NCBI RefSeq assembly: GCF_004341365.1
Contig: NZ_SLXH01000005.1
Location: forward strand, 1 to 64,000
Reading direction: 5' to 3'
Length of the DNA stretch: 64,000 bases
DNA from: Simplicispira metamorpha
Lineage (GTDB): Bacteria > Pseudomonadota > Gammaproteobacteria > Burkholderiales > Burkholderiaceae_C
Made by a program: the position numbers and the translations under genes. The notes under the pieces are model-generated. The model was not told the origin of the DNA. It did not search any database and worked only from the letters and a program-made list of their open reading frames with translations. This document shows positions 8,685-17,845 of this stretch, one piece after another. The stretch's first letter is position 1, and each line of letters starts with the position of its first letter.

Positions 8685-8739
8685 TTTTGTGACGACTGAC
8701 CCGCTTTCTCCCTCAACCGCAACCCCAAGAAACCTGACC

Positions 8740-9153
8740 ATGACCTCTTCTTTCAAATCCCTGTGCGCTGGCATCGCTTTGTGCGGTGCTTCTGCCATCG
8801 CCTTTGCCGCGGGCAACCCCCTGAGCGTGCACGTGCTCAACCTGCAAGACGGCTTGCCCTCGCCGGGCGTGAAAGTGCTGCTGGAAAAACAAAGCGGCAA
8901 GGATTGGACAGCCCTGCACAGCGGCACCACCAACGAGCAAGGCCGCATCACGGCCCTCTTCCCCGAAGGCAAGGCCATGGAAAAAGGCACCTACCGCGTC
9001 ACCTTCCAGACCGGCGATTGGTTTGCCAAAAACAAGGCCAGCACCTTTTTTCCTGAAGTGCCCGTGATCTTTGCCGCAGATGGCACCGTGCCCCACTACC
9101 ACATCCCGCTGCTGCTGAGCCCCTACGGCTTCTCGACCTACCGCGGCAACTGA
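8740..9153 (+). CDS. hiuH: Exported 5-hydroxyisourate hydrolase-like (transthyretin-related) protein
   Basis: A 137-residue protein: signal peptide to about residue 23 (cleavage after AFA), then a transthyretin-like domain starting NPLSVHVLNLQDGLPSPGVKV and ending YHIPLLLSPYGFSTYRGN. HIU hydrolases end in YRGS; here the last residue is Asn. The conserved N-terminal His (SVHVL), Arg (GRITAL region) and C-terminal YRG are present. The family hydrolyses 5-hydroxyisourate from urate oxidation. In E. coli the periplasmic HiuH is controlled by HprRS, and the gene order here is analogous, which supports a stress-induced periplasmic role. That regulatory parallel is inference. Confidence 0.82.
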   Translation: MTSSFKSLCAGIALCGASAIAFAAGNPLSVHVLNLQDGLPSPGVKVLLEKQSGKDWTALHSGTTNEQGRITALFPEGKAMEKGTYRVTFQTGDWFAKNKASTFFPEVPVIFAADGTVPHYHIPLLLSPYGFSTYRGN

Positions 9154-9208
9154 GGCGGCGCGCCAGGCCCAGTGCGATCGCCGGTGCCGGGCGGGTGCGC
9201 AGGGAACT

Positions 9209-10123
9209 TCAACGCGCGGCGGGACGCCAGTTCACCAGCACGATCCCTGCGGCCACCAGCACCAGCGCCCCCACCAGGGGCAGCGTGACCGGCTCGCCCA
9301 GCCACCAAGCGCCAAACAGCAGCGCAAACACCGGCGTGAGGAAGACGAACACCGAAATTTTCGTGGCGGGGTAATGCGCCAGCATCCACATCCAGGCCAG
9401 GTAGCTGGCAAACGCCCCGACCAGCGCCTGCACCAGCAGCGAGGTGGCAGCAAAGGCGCTGATATCCAGGCTCCAGCGCTCGCCCAGCGCCAGCGACACC
9501 AGCGGCAGCACCGCCGTGCTCACGGCCACCTGATAGAACAGCTGCTTTTCCGGGGCGATGCCGCCCAAAGGCGTGCTGCGGATGACAACCGTGGTCAGCG
9601 CCCAGAGCAGGCCGCCCAGCAGCCCCAGCACATCGCCCAGCCAAGCCAGCGGCTGCGCTGCACGGGCTGCGCCCCACAGGCCATCGCCCAGCGCCCAGGT
9701 CACGCCCATGAAGGCAGCCGCCAGCCCCAGCCATTGCAGGCCCCGCAAGCGCTCGCCGGGCACAAAATGCGGCAGCAGCAGCGCCACCCAAAAAGGCGCG
9801 CTGTACAAAAACACCGTCAGGCGCGAGGCGGTGGTGTAGCGCAGCCCCGTGTACAGGCAAACAAACTCTGCGGCAAACAACGCACCGGCCAACAGACCCG
9901 GGCCCAGCGCGTGGTCGCGCCGCCACAGCGCAATGCCACGCCAGCGGCACCACAGCACCAGGGCCAGCGTGGCCAGGGCAAAACGCACAAAAGCCTGGAA
10001 CACCGGTGCCACTTCTGCCACAGTGGCCTTGACCAGCACCTGCTGCAAGCCCCAGAACAGGCAGCAAGCCAACAACAGCGACATCGCCAGGGCATCAAGG
10101 TGGGATTTGCGGGCAAAAGGCAT
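9209..10123 (-). CDS. EamA/DMT-family transporter
   Basis: A 304-residue inner-membrane protein with ten hydrophobic segments in two homologous halves, the EamA plan of the drug/metabolite transporter superfamily. Visible signs: LFWGLQQVLVKA in TM1, FVRFALATLALV in TM2, TTASRLTVFLYSAPFWVALL in TM4, and the second EamA unit starting LGLLGGLLWALTTVVIR, ending SVFVFLTPVFALLFGAWWLGEPVT. Substrate cannot be predicted; the family exports metabolites and amino acids. It converges on the hiuH-like gene and diverges from minC. Confidence 0.85.
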   Translation of the reverse strand: MPFARKSHLDALAMSLLLACCLFWGLQQVLVKATVAEVAPVFQAFVRFALATLALVLWCRWRGIALWRRDHALGPGLLAGALFAAEFVCLYTGLRYTTASRLTVFLYSAPFWVALLLPHFVPGERLRGLQWLGLAAAFMGVTWALGDGLWGAARAAQPLAWLGDVLGLLGGLLWALTTVVIRSTPLGGIAPEKQLFYQVAVSTAVLPLVSLALGERWSLDISAFAATSLLVQALVGAFASYLAWMWMLAHYPATKISVFVFLTPVFALLFGAWWLGEPVTLPLVGALVLVAAGIVLVNWRPAAR

Positions 10124-10255
10124 GCGGCATTATCCAATGCAGACCAGCGCACTGGCGGACATGTTCAGACACACCTGCCGCAGCAGGCGCGCGGTACACT
10201 TTGCGCCTTCAGAGCGCATCTTTTTTTGCCCCTCCCTAACGCACCAGTCCACCCC

Positions 10256-11023
10256 ATGGCCATTGACACTGCGGGCCAGTCCCGCGCCAGCTTTGACCTC
10301 AAGAGCGCTTCGCTGCCGGTGGTGGCTGTGGTGCTCAAGACCACCAACACCGAGGTGCTGGCTGCAGACCTGGCCCGGCGCCTGGCAGACGACCCCGGTT
10401 TTTTCGACAACGACCCCGTGCTGATTGATCTGGCACCGGTGCGCGATGCCGACGAACCCATCGACTTTGCTGCGGTGTCGGCCCTCTTGCGCCAACACCA
10501 CACGCTGCCCGTGGCCGTGCGCGGCGGCAGCCCGGCGCAGATGGAAGCGGCGCACGCTGTGGGCCTGGTGGCAGCCCCCGAGGCGCCACCGGCGCGTGTG
10601 CAACCCACACCGTCCGACCCCGCCCCCACGCCAACCGAAGCAACCCACACAGTAGAGGTGGTCGAGGTGGTGCGCGAAGTGCCCATCCCGGGCCCCGGCA
10701 CCGTGGTGGTGGACAAGCCCTTGCGCTCGGGCCAGCAGGTGTATGCGCGCGGCGCTGATCTGGTGGTGCTGGCCATGGTGAGCTTTGGCGCTGAAGTGAT
10801 TGCCGATGGCAACGTCCACGTCTACGCCCCACTGCGCGGGCGCGCCATTGCCGGAGCGCGCGGCGACACCAGCGCCCGCATTTTTACGACCTGCATGGAG
10901 CCCCAGCTGGTCTCCATTGCCGGCATCTACCGCACCACCGAAGTGGCCATACCTGCCGAGATTGCCGGCAAGCCCGCCCAGGTGCGACTCGATGGCGAAA
11001 AACTGCTCATTGAACCGCTATGA
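10256..11023 (+). CDS. minC: Septum site-determining protein MinC
   Basis: A 255-residue inhibitor of FtsZ ring assembly, first gene of minCDE. The N-terminal domain (about 1-105) contains SFDLKSASLPVVAVVLKT and the FFDNDPVLIDL strand; a Pro/Thr-rich linker follows (about 110-145); the C-terminal beta-helix dimer domain contains RSGQQVYARGADLVVLAMVS and GNVHVYAPLRGRAIAGARGD, which binds MinD. ATG 10256 gives a normal MinC length. It is followed by minD after 43 bp and minE 7 bp after that, so the three form one operon that restricts division to mid-cell by pole-to-pole oscillation. Confidence 0.96.
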   Translation: MAIDTAGQSRASFDLKSASLPVVAVVLKTTNTEVLAADLARRLADDPGFFDNDPVLIDLAPVRDADEPIDFAAVSALLRQHHTLPVAVRGGSPAQMEAAHAVGLVAAPEAPPARVQPTPSDPAPTPTEATHTVEVVEVVREVPIPGPGTVVVDKPLRSGQQVYARGADLVVLAMVSFGAEVIADGNVHVYAPLRGRAIAGARGDTSARIFTTCMEPQLVSIAGIYRTTEVAIPAEIAGKPAQVRLDGEKLLIEPL

Positions 11024-11066
11024 GCCTGTTTTTTCAGCTGCCCCCATTTCACAGGAATCTCAACCC

Positions 11067-11882
11067 ATGACCAAAATTGTCGTCGTGACTTCTGGCAAAG
11101 GTGGCGTGGGCAAAACCACCACCAGCGCCGCCTTTTCATCGGGCCTGGCGCTGCGCGGCCACAAAACCGCCGTGATCGACTTTGACGTCGGCCTGCGCAA
11201 CCTCGACCTCATCATGGGCTGTGAGCGGCGCGTGGTGTACGACATCATCAACGTCATCCAGGGCGAAGCCAACTTGAACCAGGCGCTCATCAAGGACAAG
11301 CAGTGCGACAACCTGTTCATCCTGGCCGCCTCGCAAACGCGCGACAAGGATGCGCTGGTGCTTGAAGGCGTGGGCAAAGTGCTCAAAGACCTGGCAGCCA
11401 TGGGGTTTGAGTACATCGTGTGCGACTCGCCCGCTGGCATCGAAAGCGGCGCCCTCATGGCCATGCACTTTGCCGATGAGGCCCTGGTCATCACCAACCC
11501 CGAGGTGTCATCGGTGCGCGACTCCGATCGCATTCTGGGCATGCTGGGCTCCAAAACGAAACGCGCTATCGACGGCGGCGAGCCCATCAAAGAGCACCTG
11601 CTGATCACGCGCTACAACCCGGGCCGGGTCGAAGATGGCCACATGCTGTCGCTGGAAGACATCCAGGATATTTTGCGCATTCCGCTCATCGGTGTGATTC
11701 CCGAATCCGAGGCGGTGCTGCAAGCGTCCAACCAGGGCCTGCCCGCCATCCACCTCAAAGGCACTGACGTGGCCGAGGCCTACCAGGACGTGGTGGCACG
11801 CTTTCTGGGCGAAGAACGGCCGCTGCGTTTCACGGATGCGCAAAAACCCAGCTTCTTCAAGCGCATCTTTGGCGGAAGGTAG
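11067..11882 (+). CDS. minD: Septum site-determining ATPase MinD
   Basis: A 271-residue membrane-associated ParA/MinD-type ATPase. The deviant Walker A motif is [10 protein letters not shown] with the signature lysine, switch I region [14 protein letters not shown], Walker B-like [13 protein letters not shown], and a C-terminal amphipathic membrane-targeting helix FFKRIFGGR. It recruits MinC to the membrane and is released by MinE-stimulated ATP hydrolysis. AGGAA upstream supports ATG 11067. Length matches E. coli MinD (270). Confidence 0.98.
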   Translation: MTKIVVVTSGKGGVGKTTTSAAFSSGLALRGHKTAVIDFDVGLRNLDLIMGCERRVVYDIINVIQGEANLNQALIKDKQCDNLFILAASQTRDKDALVLEGVGKVLKDLAAMGFEYIVCDSPAGIESGALMAMHFADEALVITNPEVSSVRDSDRILGMLGSKTKRAIDGGEPIKEHLLITRYNPGRVEDGHMLSLEDIQDILRIPLIGVIPESEAVLQASNQGLPAIHLKGTDVAEAYQDVVARFLGEERPLRFTDAQKPSFFKRIFGGR

Positions 11883-11889
11883 GCTGGTC

Positions 11890-12153
11890 ATGTCTTTGCT
11901 GTCCCTGTTTCTCGGAGAAAAAAAGACCTCCGCCACCGTCGCCCGCGAGCGCCTGCAAATCATCCTGGCGCACGAGCGCACGGGCCGCAGCGCCGAGATC
12001 CCTGACTACCTGCCCGCGTTGCAACGCGAGTTGCTGGAGGTGATCTCCAAATACGTCTCCATCAGCCTCAATGACATCAAGGTCAACCTGGAACGCCAGG
12101 AAAACCTGGAGGTGCTGGAAGTGAAGATCGAGCTGCCCGAAGTCGGGCGCTGA
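11890..12153 (+). CDS. minE: Cell division topological specificity factor MinE
   Basis: An 87-residue MinE. The N-terminal membrane and MinD-interacting part reads [26 protein letters not shown], split here as the MSLLSLFLG targeting segment and the [13 protein letters not shown] contact helix; the C-terminal topological specificity domain contains [15 protein letters not shown] and [13 protein letters not shown]. It stimulates MinD ATPase and drives oscillation. It starts 7 bp after minD. A short palindrome GGCCTGCACAGGCC at 12164-12177, 10 bp after the stop, may help end the operon but has only a weak T-run. Confidence 0.97.
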   Translation: MSLLSLFLGEKKTSATVARERLQIILAHERTGRSAEIPDYLPALQRELLEVISKYVSISLNDIKVNLERQENLEVLEVKIELPEVGR

Positions 12154-12188
12154 CCCCTATCGGGGCCTGCACAGGCCGTTTGCAGCAG

Positions 12189-12728
12189 TCAGAGCGGGTG
12201 CTCGGTGTAAAAGCGCCCGCCGTGGTAGAGCAGCGGCGCGGCGTCTGCGCGGTGGGTGCAGCGCTCCACTTCACCGACAAAAATCACGTGGTCGCCTTCG
12301 TCGTAGCGGCTGCGGTTGAAGCACTCGAACGTGGCCAGCGCACCATCGAGCAGCGGCGCACCGCTCACGCCGGGCGTGTGCGCCACCCCGGCCCAGCGGT
12401 CTTCTGTGCGCGAGGCAAAGCGCTCGGCCAGCGCCTTCTGATCGGCACACAGCACGTTGATGGCGTAGTGCGATCCTGCGGCAAACACCGGCATGGAAGC
12501 GGCCTTGTGCGCCAGGCTCCACAGCACCAGGGGTGGTGTCAGTGACACCGAATTGAAAGAACTGGCCGTGAGCCCCACCAACTCACCGGCGGCGCTGCGG
12601 GCCGTGACGATGGTCACCCCCGTGGCAAACATGCCCAAGGCATCGCGAAACTCACGGTGAGAAAAACTGGGTGGACGGGGCAGTACAGAAGGCGACACAG
12701 GCAGGCGGAATCGAAAAGGGAAGCCCAT
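12189..12728 (-). CDS. Flavin reductase family protein (FMN-binding split barrel)
   Basis: A 179-residue flavin reductase-like domain protein. Family pattern: REFRDALGMFATGVTIVTAR at the start, GLTASSFNSVSLTPPLVLWS as the flavin-binding loop, SHYAINVLCADQKALAERFA, and an acidic ending with HVIFVGEVE. Such proteins supply reduced FMN/FAD to two-component monooxygenases. No monooxygenase partner is nearby. ATG 12728 is preferred; an in-frame ATG lies 15 codons further upstream but the added residues are Arg/Ser-rich and unlike the family. It is divergent from a TetR regulator with a small shared promoter region, so that regulator may control it. Confidence 0.87.
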   Translation of the reverse strand: MGFPFRFRLPVSPSVLPRPPSFSHREFRDALGMFATGVTIVTARSAAGELVGLTASSFNSVSLTPPLVLWSLAHKAASMPVFAAGSHYAINVLCADQKALAERFASRTEDRWAGVAHTPGVSGAPLLDGALATFECFNRSRYDEGDHVIFVGEVERCTHRADAAPLLYHGGRFYTEHPL

Positions 12729-12766
12729 TATCGTTGTGCTGTTGCGGGCGCGGGCAGAGCGACCCG

Positions 12767-12795
12767 TTTGCAATATGAACGACGTGGTTGCAAAA
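12767..12795. promoter_or_regulatory. Inverted repeat in divergent promoter region, possible TetR operator
   Basis: TTTGCAA at 12767-12773 and TTGCAAA at 12788-12794 form an inverted pair spaced 14 bp, between the flavin reductase and TetR genes. Consistent with a TetR-family operator, but short and unproven. Confidence 0.35.
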
Positions 12796-12823
12796 CAACT
12801 TTGTCATTTATTTTTCAACCGCA

Positions 12824-13456
12824 ATGAATAAGATGGCAACCATGCAAACGCCGCAACCCAAAGTCTCTTTCAAGGAGCAGATGCACCAGGCGCGTGAGGA
12901 CGCAATCTTGCAGTCCACCTGCCGCCTGTTGAGCGACAAAGCCTACGACGCCATGACCATGGATGATGTGGCCCAGGCCGTGGGCATTGCCAAGGCCAGC
13001 CTGTATAAACATTTCTGTAGCAAGGAAGAGCTGTGCTGCGCGGCCATGGTGCAGATTTTGGGTCGCCTGCGCACTTTTCTGGACAGTCTGGCACCCGAGC
13101 AACCGCCGCTGGACAAGCTGCAAGCGCTGGTACGCTGGTCGCTACAGCGCTTGCTGGCCCACGAGATGCCGCTGCTGCCCAGCCGCAATTCATCGCTGCG
13201 CGCCGTCTTGATGGCCAACCCCAGCTACCTTGAGGGGCTGGTGGCCGTGAGTGACCAGGTGGGCCAGTGGATCACCCAGGCCCAGGCCCAAGGGGTGCTC
13301 GACCCGTCGCTGCCCCCGCTGGTGGTGCTTTACACGCTGTACGCCCGCGCCTGCGACCCGGTAGTGGGGTTTCTGAAAGAAGGCGGGCAGCACTCAGACG
13401 AAGAAATCATTGCGCTGGTGCTGCGCACCTGTTTTCAGGGGCTGGCGGCACGCTGA
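12824..13456 (+). CDS. TetR/AcrR-family transcriptional regulator
   Basis: A 210-residue regulator. The N-terminal helix-turn-helix reads AREDAILQSTCRLLSDKAYD, then AMTMDDVAQAVGIAKASLYKHF, which is a textbook TetR recognition helix followed by CSKEELCCAAM. The C-terminal two thirds is a helical ligand-binding domain with no recognisable specificity. Start is uncertain among ATG codons at 12824, 12833 and 12842, none with a strong ribosome site. Divergent from the flavin reductase gene, which it may repress; ligand unknown. Confidence 0.88.
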   Translation: MNKMATMQTPQPKVSFKEQMHQAREDAILQSTCRLLSDKAYDAMTMDDVAQAVGIAKASLYKHFCSKEELCCAAMVQILGRLRTFLDSLAPEQPPLDKLQALVRWSLQRLLAHEMPLLPSRNSSLRAVLMANPSYLEGLVAVSDQVGQWITQAQAQGVLDPSLPPLVVLYTLYARACDPVVGFLKEGGQHSDEEIIALVLRTCFQGLAAR

Positions 13457-13465
13457 ATCGGCCAG

Positions 13466-13491
13466 AAAAAAGCCCTGCACACAGGCAGGGC
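13466..13491 (-). terminator. Rho-independent terminator of the Usp gene
   Basis: On the reverse strand a GCCCTGC/GCAGGGC stem of 7 bp (13472-13491) is followed by TTTTTT (13471-13466). It lies 38 bp after the Usp stop codon and close to the convergent TetR stop. Confidence 0.75.
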
Positions 13492-13529
13492 GGCGCGGAT
13501 GGGGCGCAAACAGAAAGGCAGCAGCGCGA

Positions 13530-13952
13530 TCAGCGCACCACCAGCACAGGCACCCGGCTGTTGGCCAGCACCTGGGTGGTGATGGAGCCCAGCACCAAGG
13601 TAGCCAGCGCGCCGTGGCCGTGCGAGCCCATCACCAGCAGATCGTATTTGTCGGCTTCAGCGGCGGCGGCAATGGTTTCGCCCACATGGCCCACTTTGCT
13701 GATGGTCTGGAGCTGAATGCCTTTTTGCCCAAGGAAAGTGCGCACGGGCTCCAGCACCTTTTGTGCCTCTTCTTCGTAGTAGCTTTCTACCAGGCCCTTG
13801 TCCAGCGCGGCGCGGGCACGTGTGGGCAGGGGCAGTTGCACGTTGATAGCGGTGTAGTTGTGCATGGTGCCCAGCAGTTCTTCGTGGGCAGCCAGATAGG
13901 CCAGCATTTTTTTGGTGTAGGGGCTGCCGTCAACGGCCAACAGAATGTTCAT
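13530..13952 (-). CDS. Universal stress protein (UspA family)
   Basis: A 140-residue single Usp domain. It begins MNILLAVDGSPYTKKMLAYL, the standard first strand and acidic residue, and contains the ATP-binding pattern GSHGHGALATLVLGSITTQVL (G-2x-G-9x-G-S/T). This places it among ATP-binding Usps. ATG 13952 has CGGAG before it. It is monocistronic, with a clear terminator after it. Role in general stress survival is inferred from family. Confidence 0.92.
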   Translation of the reverse strand: MNILLAVDGSPYTKKMLAYLAAHEELLGTMHNYTAINVQLPLPTRARAALDKGLVESYYEEEAQKVLEPVRTFLGQKGIQLQTISKVGHVGETIAAAAEADKYDLLVMGSHGHGALATLVLGSITTQVLANSRVPVLVVR

Positions 13953-13991
13953 GCTTTTCTCCGAAAATGAAAGGTCAAGGCGTGCCAAACA

Positions 13992-14837
13992 TCATACGGT
14001 GACGCAGCACTGCGGCAAGAAGCTTTCCTGTTCGGCTTTACGGGCATAGCCCAGCGGATTGGCCACCACCCGGCACTGCCAGGGCGCGCCACCGGGGTGC
14101 GTTCCTTGCACGGTGTAGTCAATGGGTGTGTGCAGGTGGCCGTGCAGCCACAGCTGCGCATGCGCCAGCAAATCGTCCAGTGCATTGCAAAAACCCGCCG
14201 TGCCCGGCACCAGGCCGTAGCGCGGATCGGCACTGCGCAGGCTGGGGGCAAAGTGCGTCACGGCCACGGTGGGCCCGGCAAACGGCTGGGCCAGGGCCGC
14301 GCCCAGCCACTCCTGGCAAGTCAGCGCCTGGGTACGCAGGGCCTCGGCCAGAAATGGCTCTCCGCCGCGCGTGCCGCCGGTTTTGCGCAGGTAGAAATTG
14401 GCCGCCCGAAAGGCCTTGTCGCGCAGGCGCAGGCGCCGTGTGAGGTCGGTGCAGCGCTCGTGCTCAGCCAGCGCATCAAAGTCGCTCCACAGCGTGGTGC
14501 CGACAAAGCGCACCCCGTCCAGCACCAGCGTTTCGCGCTCCAGCCAGTGCAGGCCCAGGCGGTCGCAGGCGCGGCGCAGGCGCAGGTGGGCGGCATCAAA
14601 ATCCTGGGCGTCGTACTCGTGGTTGCCCGGCACAAAAATGACCGGCGTGGGCCAGCCCGCAAACTGCGGTAGCGGAGAAAACCGCGCCAGACCAAAGTCC
14701 CCATCGGACAGCAGCGAGCCGCTTTGGTACGAGCCGATGTCGCCCGCCAACACCAGCACATCGGCGCCGGGGGCGGGTTCGGGGGCAAAGTGCGGGTGGA
14801 CTTCGAGGTGCAGGTCAGAGAGCAGCTGGATTTTCAT
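13992..14837 (-). CDS. Metallophosphoesterase (calcineurin-like)
   Basis: A 281-residue phosphoesterase. The dinuclear metal motifs are all present: SDLHLE (DxH) at residue 7, AGDIG (GDxxx), PGNHEYD (GNHE), then THFAPS and LHGHLHTP (GHxH). These define the calcineurin-like fold that hydrolyses phosphomono- or diesters. No signal peptide. ATG 14837 gives MKIQLLSDLHLE, the usual start. Substrate is unknown; many short members act on nucleotides or cyclic nucleotides. Followed by the Usp gene on the same strand after 39 bp. Confidence 0.9.
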   Translation of the reverse strand: MKIQLLSDLHLEVHPHFAPEPAPGADVLVLAGDIGSYQSGSLLSDGDFGLARFSPLPQFAGWPTPVIFVPGNHEYDAQDFDAAHLRLRRACDRLGLHWLERETLVLDGVRFVGTTLWSDFDALAEHERCTDLTRRLRLRDKAFRAANFYLRKTGGTRGGEPFLAEALRTQALTCQEWLGAALAQPFAGPTVAVTHFAPSLRSADPRYGLVPGTAGFCNALDDLLAHAQLWLHGHLHTPIDYTVQGTHPGGAPWQCRVVANPLGYARKAEQESFLPQCCVTV

Positions 14838-15010
14838 TGGGATGGGGTCAGGGCAAAACAGGGCGTGCGCAGGATTCTGCCTTTGCTGTGGCGCACCGGG
14901 CGGCCACACGGCATCGGGCCTGCTGGCTGCACCGCCTTGGCAGGCAAAGCGTCTGCGCCACGGGCTGCCATCCGGCCCACCCGCCCCACAGGGCAGCGCG
15001 CCGCTCTTGA

Positions 15011-15081
15011 TCTGCTATAAATTGAATAGCTTATCGCGCTTGCTGCATAAGGGCTGGCGGCTGTTTTGTCTTCAAAATTGG
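15011..15081 (+). repeat. Dispersed intergenic element, copy C (forward)
   Basis: CTGCTATAAATTGAATAGC, then TTATCGCGCTTGCTGCATAA and TGTTTTGTCTTCAAAATTG. It has the short GCTAT/ATAGC inverted pair at its start and the CTTCAAA end. It lies 51 bp before the lipocalin gene, so it may be part of its leader or promoter region. Confidence 0.6.
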
Positions 15082-15131
15082 CATCGGCTGGCTAGAATGG
15101 CTGCCAGCCACCCTACAGGCCGCTCCCGCCC

Positions 15132-15734
15132 ATGTACCCCCCCCTCTCCTTCACCGCCCCGGCGCTGGCTGCACTGCTCAGTCTGGGCTGCCTCAGCGCC
15201 CTGGCCGCCGACACCGACGCCAGCAGCGCCGCATCTGTGCCCGCCGCATCCGCCAGCACCGGCGCCCTGCACCCCATCGCCACGCTCGATCTGCCGCGCT
15301 ACATGGGCACCTGGTTTGAAATTGCCAAATACCCCAACTGGTTCCAGAAGAAATGCACCGGCGCCACACAAGCCCAATACAGGCTGCAGCCAGACGACAC
15401 GGTGCAGGTCATCAACCGCTGCAGACTGCAAAACGGTGTCTTGAACGAAGCCATGGGCGTGGCCCGGCAATTGGGCGCAGCCACCTCCGCCCAATTGCAG
15501 GTGCGCTTTGCCCCGGCGTGGCTGGGCTGGCTGCCCGGGGTGTGGGGTGATTACTGGGTGATCGACCTGGACGCGCAATACCAACTGGTGGCCGTGAGCG
15601 AGCCGAAAAAAGAGTACCTGTGGATTCTGGCCAGAACGCCGCAAGTCGATGCCGCCGCCTACCAGGCCCTGCTGCAGCGGCTGGCGGGCATGGGCTTTGA
15701 CCTGGGTCGGCTCGAAACCTCGCCGCAGGACTGA
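15132..15734 (+). CDS. blc: Exported lipocalin (Blc-like)
   Basis: A 200-residue lipocalin. The first 26 residues are a signal sequence; Cys20 in SLGC may be a lipobox, though its -3 residue is not ideal, so an ordinary signal peptidase cut after ALA is the alternative. Lipocalin motif 1 is DLPRYMGTWFEIAKYPNWFQ, with the invariant GTWFEIA. Further in are GVWGDYWVIDLDAQYQ and EYLWILARTP (motif 3), as in bacterial Blc. Blc proteins sit on the outer membrane and bind lysophospholipids or fatty acids. A bidirectional terminator follows. Confidence 0.9.
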   Translation: MYPPLSFTAPALAALLSLGCLSALAADTDASSAASVPAASASTGALHPIATLDLPRYMGTWFEIAKYPNWFQKKCTGATQAQYRLQPDDTVQVINRCRLQNGVLNEAMGVARQLGAATSAQLQVRFAPAWLGWLPGVWGDYWVIDLDAQYQLVAVSEPKKEYLWILARTPQVDAAAYQALLQRLAGMGFDLGRLETSPQD

Positions 15735-15810
15735 CTGCGGCTGCGCCCCAAAGCGTCATGCGCCCTTGGCCCGGACGCATGGCCACCGCCAGCCCCTCCC
15801 ACCAGCGCCT

Positions 15811-15856
15811 ACAAAAAAGCCGCCCGGCAGCACAAGGCGGCAGAGCGGCTTTTTGT
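15811..15856. terminator. Bidirectional terminator between blc and pckG
   Basis: ACAAAAAAGCCGC at 15811-15823 pairs with GCGGCTTTTTGT at 15845-15856, giving a GC stem flanked by A- and T-runs. It lies between two convergent genes and can end both. Confidence 0.8.
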
Positions 15857-15885
15857 GGGCAGGCGCCAGCGGCGCGCGCGGTGGA

Positions 15886-17760
15886 TTACAGGGCGGCAAT
15901 ACGCTGCTCAAGGGCAGCCTTGGTTTGCAGCAGCTCTTGCGGCAGGTGGTAAGCCAGCTGCTCGAAGTGGGCGCTGTGCAGTTGCAGCTCGTCGGCCCAG
16001 GCGGCCTTGTCGATGCTGGTGACGGTGCCAAACTGCGCTGCCGAGAAGTCCAGCCCCGTCCAGTTGATTTCGCTGTACTGCGGGGCAATGCCCAGCGCCG
16101 TGTCCTGGCCGCTGGTCTGGCCTTCGATGCGGTCAATCATCCACTTGAGCACGCGCATGTTCTCGCCGTAGCCGGGCCAGACAAACTTGCCATCTTCACC
16201 CTTGCGGAACCAGTTGACGCAGAAGATCTTGGGCAGCGAGTGGCCCGTGGCTTCGAGCTTGTGCTCCATGTCCAGCCAGTGCTGGAAGTAGTCGCTCATG
16301 TTGTAGCCGCAGAACGGCAGCATGGCGAACGGATCGCGGCGCACCACGCCCTGAGCGCCAAAGGCGGCAGCGGTGGTTTCAGAGCCCATGGTGGCGGCCA
16401 TGTACACGCCTTCCATCCAGGTGCGCGCCTCAGTGACCAGCGGCACCGTGGTGGAGCGGCGGCCACCGAACATGAAGGCATCAATGGCCACACCGTTGGC
16501 ATCGTCCCACTGCGCGTCCAGCGCCGGGTTGTTGGTGGCGGCCACGGTAAAGCGCGAGTTGGGGTGGGCGGCCTTGGCGCCGGTTTCTTTGGCAATCTGC
16601 GGCGTCCAGTCGCGGCCTTGCCAGTCGATCAGGTGCTCGGGCACGGCACCGGTGTCTTTTTCCATGCCTTCCCACCACACATCGCCGTCGTCCGTGAGGG
16701 CCACGTTGGTGAAGATCACGTTCTTGTCCAGACTGCGCATGCAGTTGGGGTTGGTGTGCATGTTGGTGCCGGGGGCCACGCCAAAGTAACCGGCTTCGGG
16801 GTTGATGGCGTACATCTTGCCGTCGGCGTTGGGCTTGATCCAGGCGATGTCGTCACCGATGGTGGTGACCTTCCAGCCCGCAAAACCGGCCTCGGGCGGC
16901 ACCAGCATCGAGAAGTTGGTCTTGCCGCAGGCGCTGGGGAAGGCGGCCGCGACGTGGTACTTCTTGCCCTCGGGATTGGTCACGCCCAGGATGAGCATGT
17001 GCTCGGCCAGCCAGCCCTGGTCACGGCCCATGGTCGAGGCGATGCGCAGCGCCAGGCACTTTTTACCCAGCAGCGCATTGCCGCCGTAGCCCGAGCCATA
17101 CGACCAGATTTCGCGCGTTTCGGGGTAGTGAACGATGTACTTGGTGCTGGGGTTGCAGGGCCAGCTGGTGGTGTCTTTTTCGCCAGCGGCCAGCGGGGCG
17201 CCCACGGTGTGCATGCAAGGCACAAATTCGCCTTCCACGCCCAGCACGTCGTACACGGCCTTGCCCATGCGGGTCATCAGCTTCTGGTTCACGGCCACGT
17301 AGGCGCTGTCGGTCAGCTCCACGCCGATGTGGGCGATGTGGCTGCCCAGCGGGCCCATGGAGAACGGCACCACGTACATGGTGCGGCCCTTCATGCAGCC
17401 GTCAAACAGCGGTTGCAGCGTGGCGCGCATGTCGGCGGGGGCCATCCAGTTGTTGGTCGGGCCGGCGTCTTCTTTCTTCTCGGAGCAGATGTAGGTGCGG
17501 TCTTCAACGCGGGCCACGTCGGATGGGTCAGACCAGGCCAGGAAGCTGCCGGGGCGCTTGGCGGGGTTGAGCTTTTTGAAGGTGCCTGCATCGACGAGCT
17601 GCTGGCACAGGCGGTCGTACTCTTCCTGCGAGCCGTCGCACCAGTAGATGCTGTCGGGCTTGCACAGTGCAGCCATATCGGCAACCCAGGCGATCAGCTT
17701 GGCGTTCTTGACGTAGGCGGGGGCCTGAATATCCAGACCTTGCATGGAGGGGGCGTTCAT
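15886..17760 (-). CDS. pckG: Phosphoenolpyruvate carboxykinase (GTP)
   Basis: A 624-residue GTP-dependent PEP carboxykinase, converting oxaloacetate to phosphoenolpyruvate for gluconeogenesis. The P-loop and active-site cysteine are in [19 protein letters not shown] (GTP-type kinase motif 1a), and [20 protein letters not shown] with the metal-binding aspartate follows. Upstream are [14 protein letters not shown] and later [21 protein letters not shown]-like residues ([13 protein letters not shown]). Length is normal. AAGGAAG precedes the start. Its leader carries a terminator-like hairpin (17786-17845), so expression may be attenuated or read through from queC. Confidence 0.96.
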   Translation of the reverse strand: MNAPSMQGLDIQAPAYVKNAKLIAWVADMAALCKPDSIYWCDGSQEEYDRLCQQLVDAGTFKKLNPAKRPGSFLAWSDPSDVARVEDRTYICSEKKEDAGPTNNWMAPADMRATLQPLFDGCMKGRTMYVVPFSMGPLGSHIAHIGVELTDSAYVAVNQKLMTRMGKAVYDVLGVEGEFVPCMHTVGAPLAAGEKDTTSWPCNPSTKYIVHYPETREIWSYGSGYGGNALLGKKCLALRIASTMGRDQGWLAEHMLILGVTNPEGKKYHVAAAFPSACGKTNFSMLVPPEAGFAGWKVTTIGDDIAWIKPNADGKMYAINPEAGYFGVAPGTNMHTNPNCMRSLDKNVIFTNVALTDDGDVWWEGMEKDTGAVPEHLIDWQGRDWTPQIAKETGAKAAHPNSRFTVAATNNPALDAQWDDANGVAIDAFMFGGRRSTTVPLVTEARTWMEGVYMAATMGSETTAAAFGAQGVVRRDPFAMLPFCGYNMSDYFQHWLDMEHKLEATGHSLPKIFCVNWFRKGEDGKFVWPGYGENMRVLKWMIDRIEGQTSGQDTALGIAPQYSEINWTGLDFSAAQFGTVTSIDKAAWADELQLHSAHFEQLAYHLPQELLQTKAALEQRIAAL

Positions 17761-17779
17761 CGGGGAGCTTCCTTCAATT

Positions 17780-17845
17780 AAAAAACCGGTTTTTCAAAGA
17801 AAACGCACCCTGGCGCGGGCTCAGGTGCGGTCTTTGAAAAAACGG
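17780..17845 (-). terminator. Large hairpin with U-run in the pckG leader (terminator or attenuator)
   Basis: On the reverse strand, CCGTTTTTTCAAAGA and CGCACC pair with GGTGCG and TCTTTGAAAAACCGG across about 60 nt, and six T follow immediately. It ends about 20 nt before the pckG start and starts about 155 nt after the queC stop, so it could end queC transcription or attenuate pckG. Confidence 0.6.

Noticed and set aside
12154-12188. GGCCTGCACAGGCC palindrome as a firm minE terminator
   Set aside because: The stem is short and only two or three T follow, so it is mentioned with minE but not listed as a terminator.
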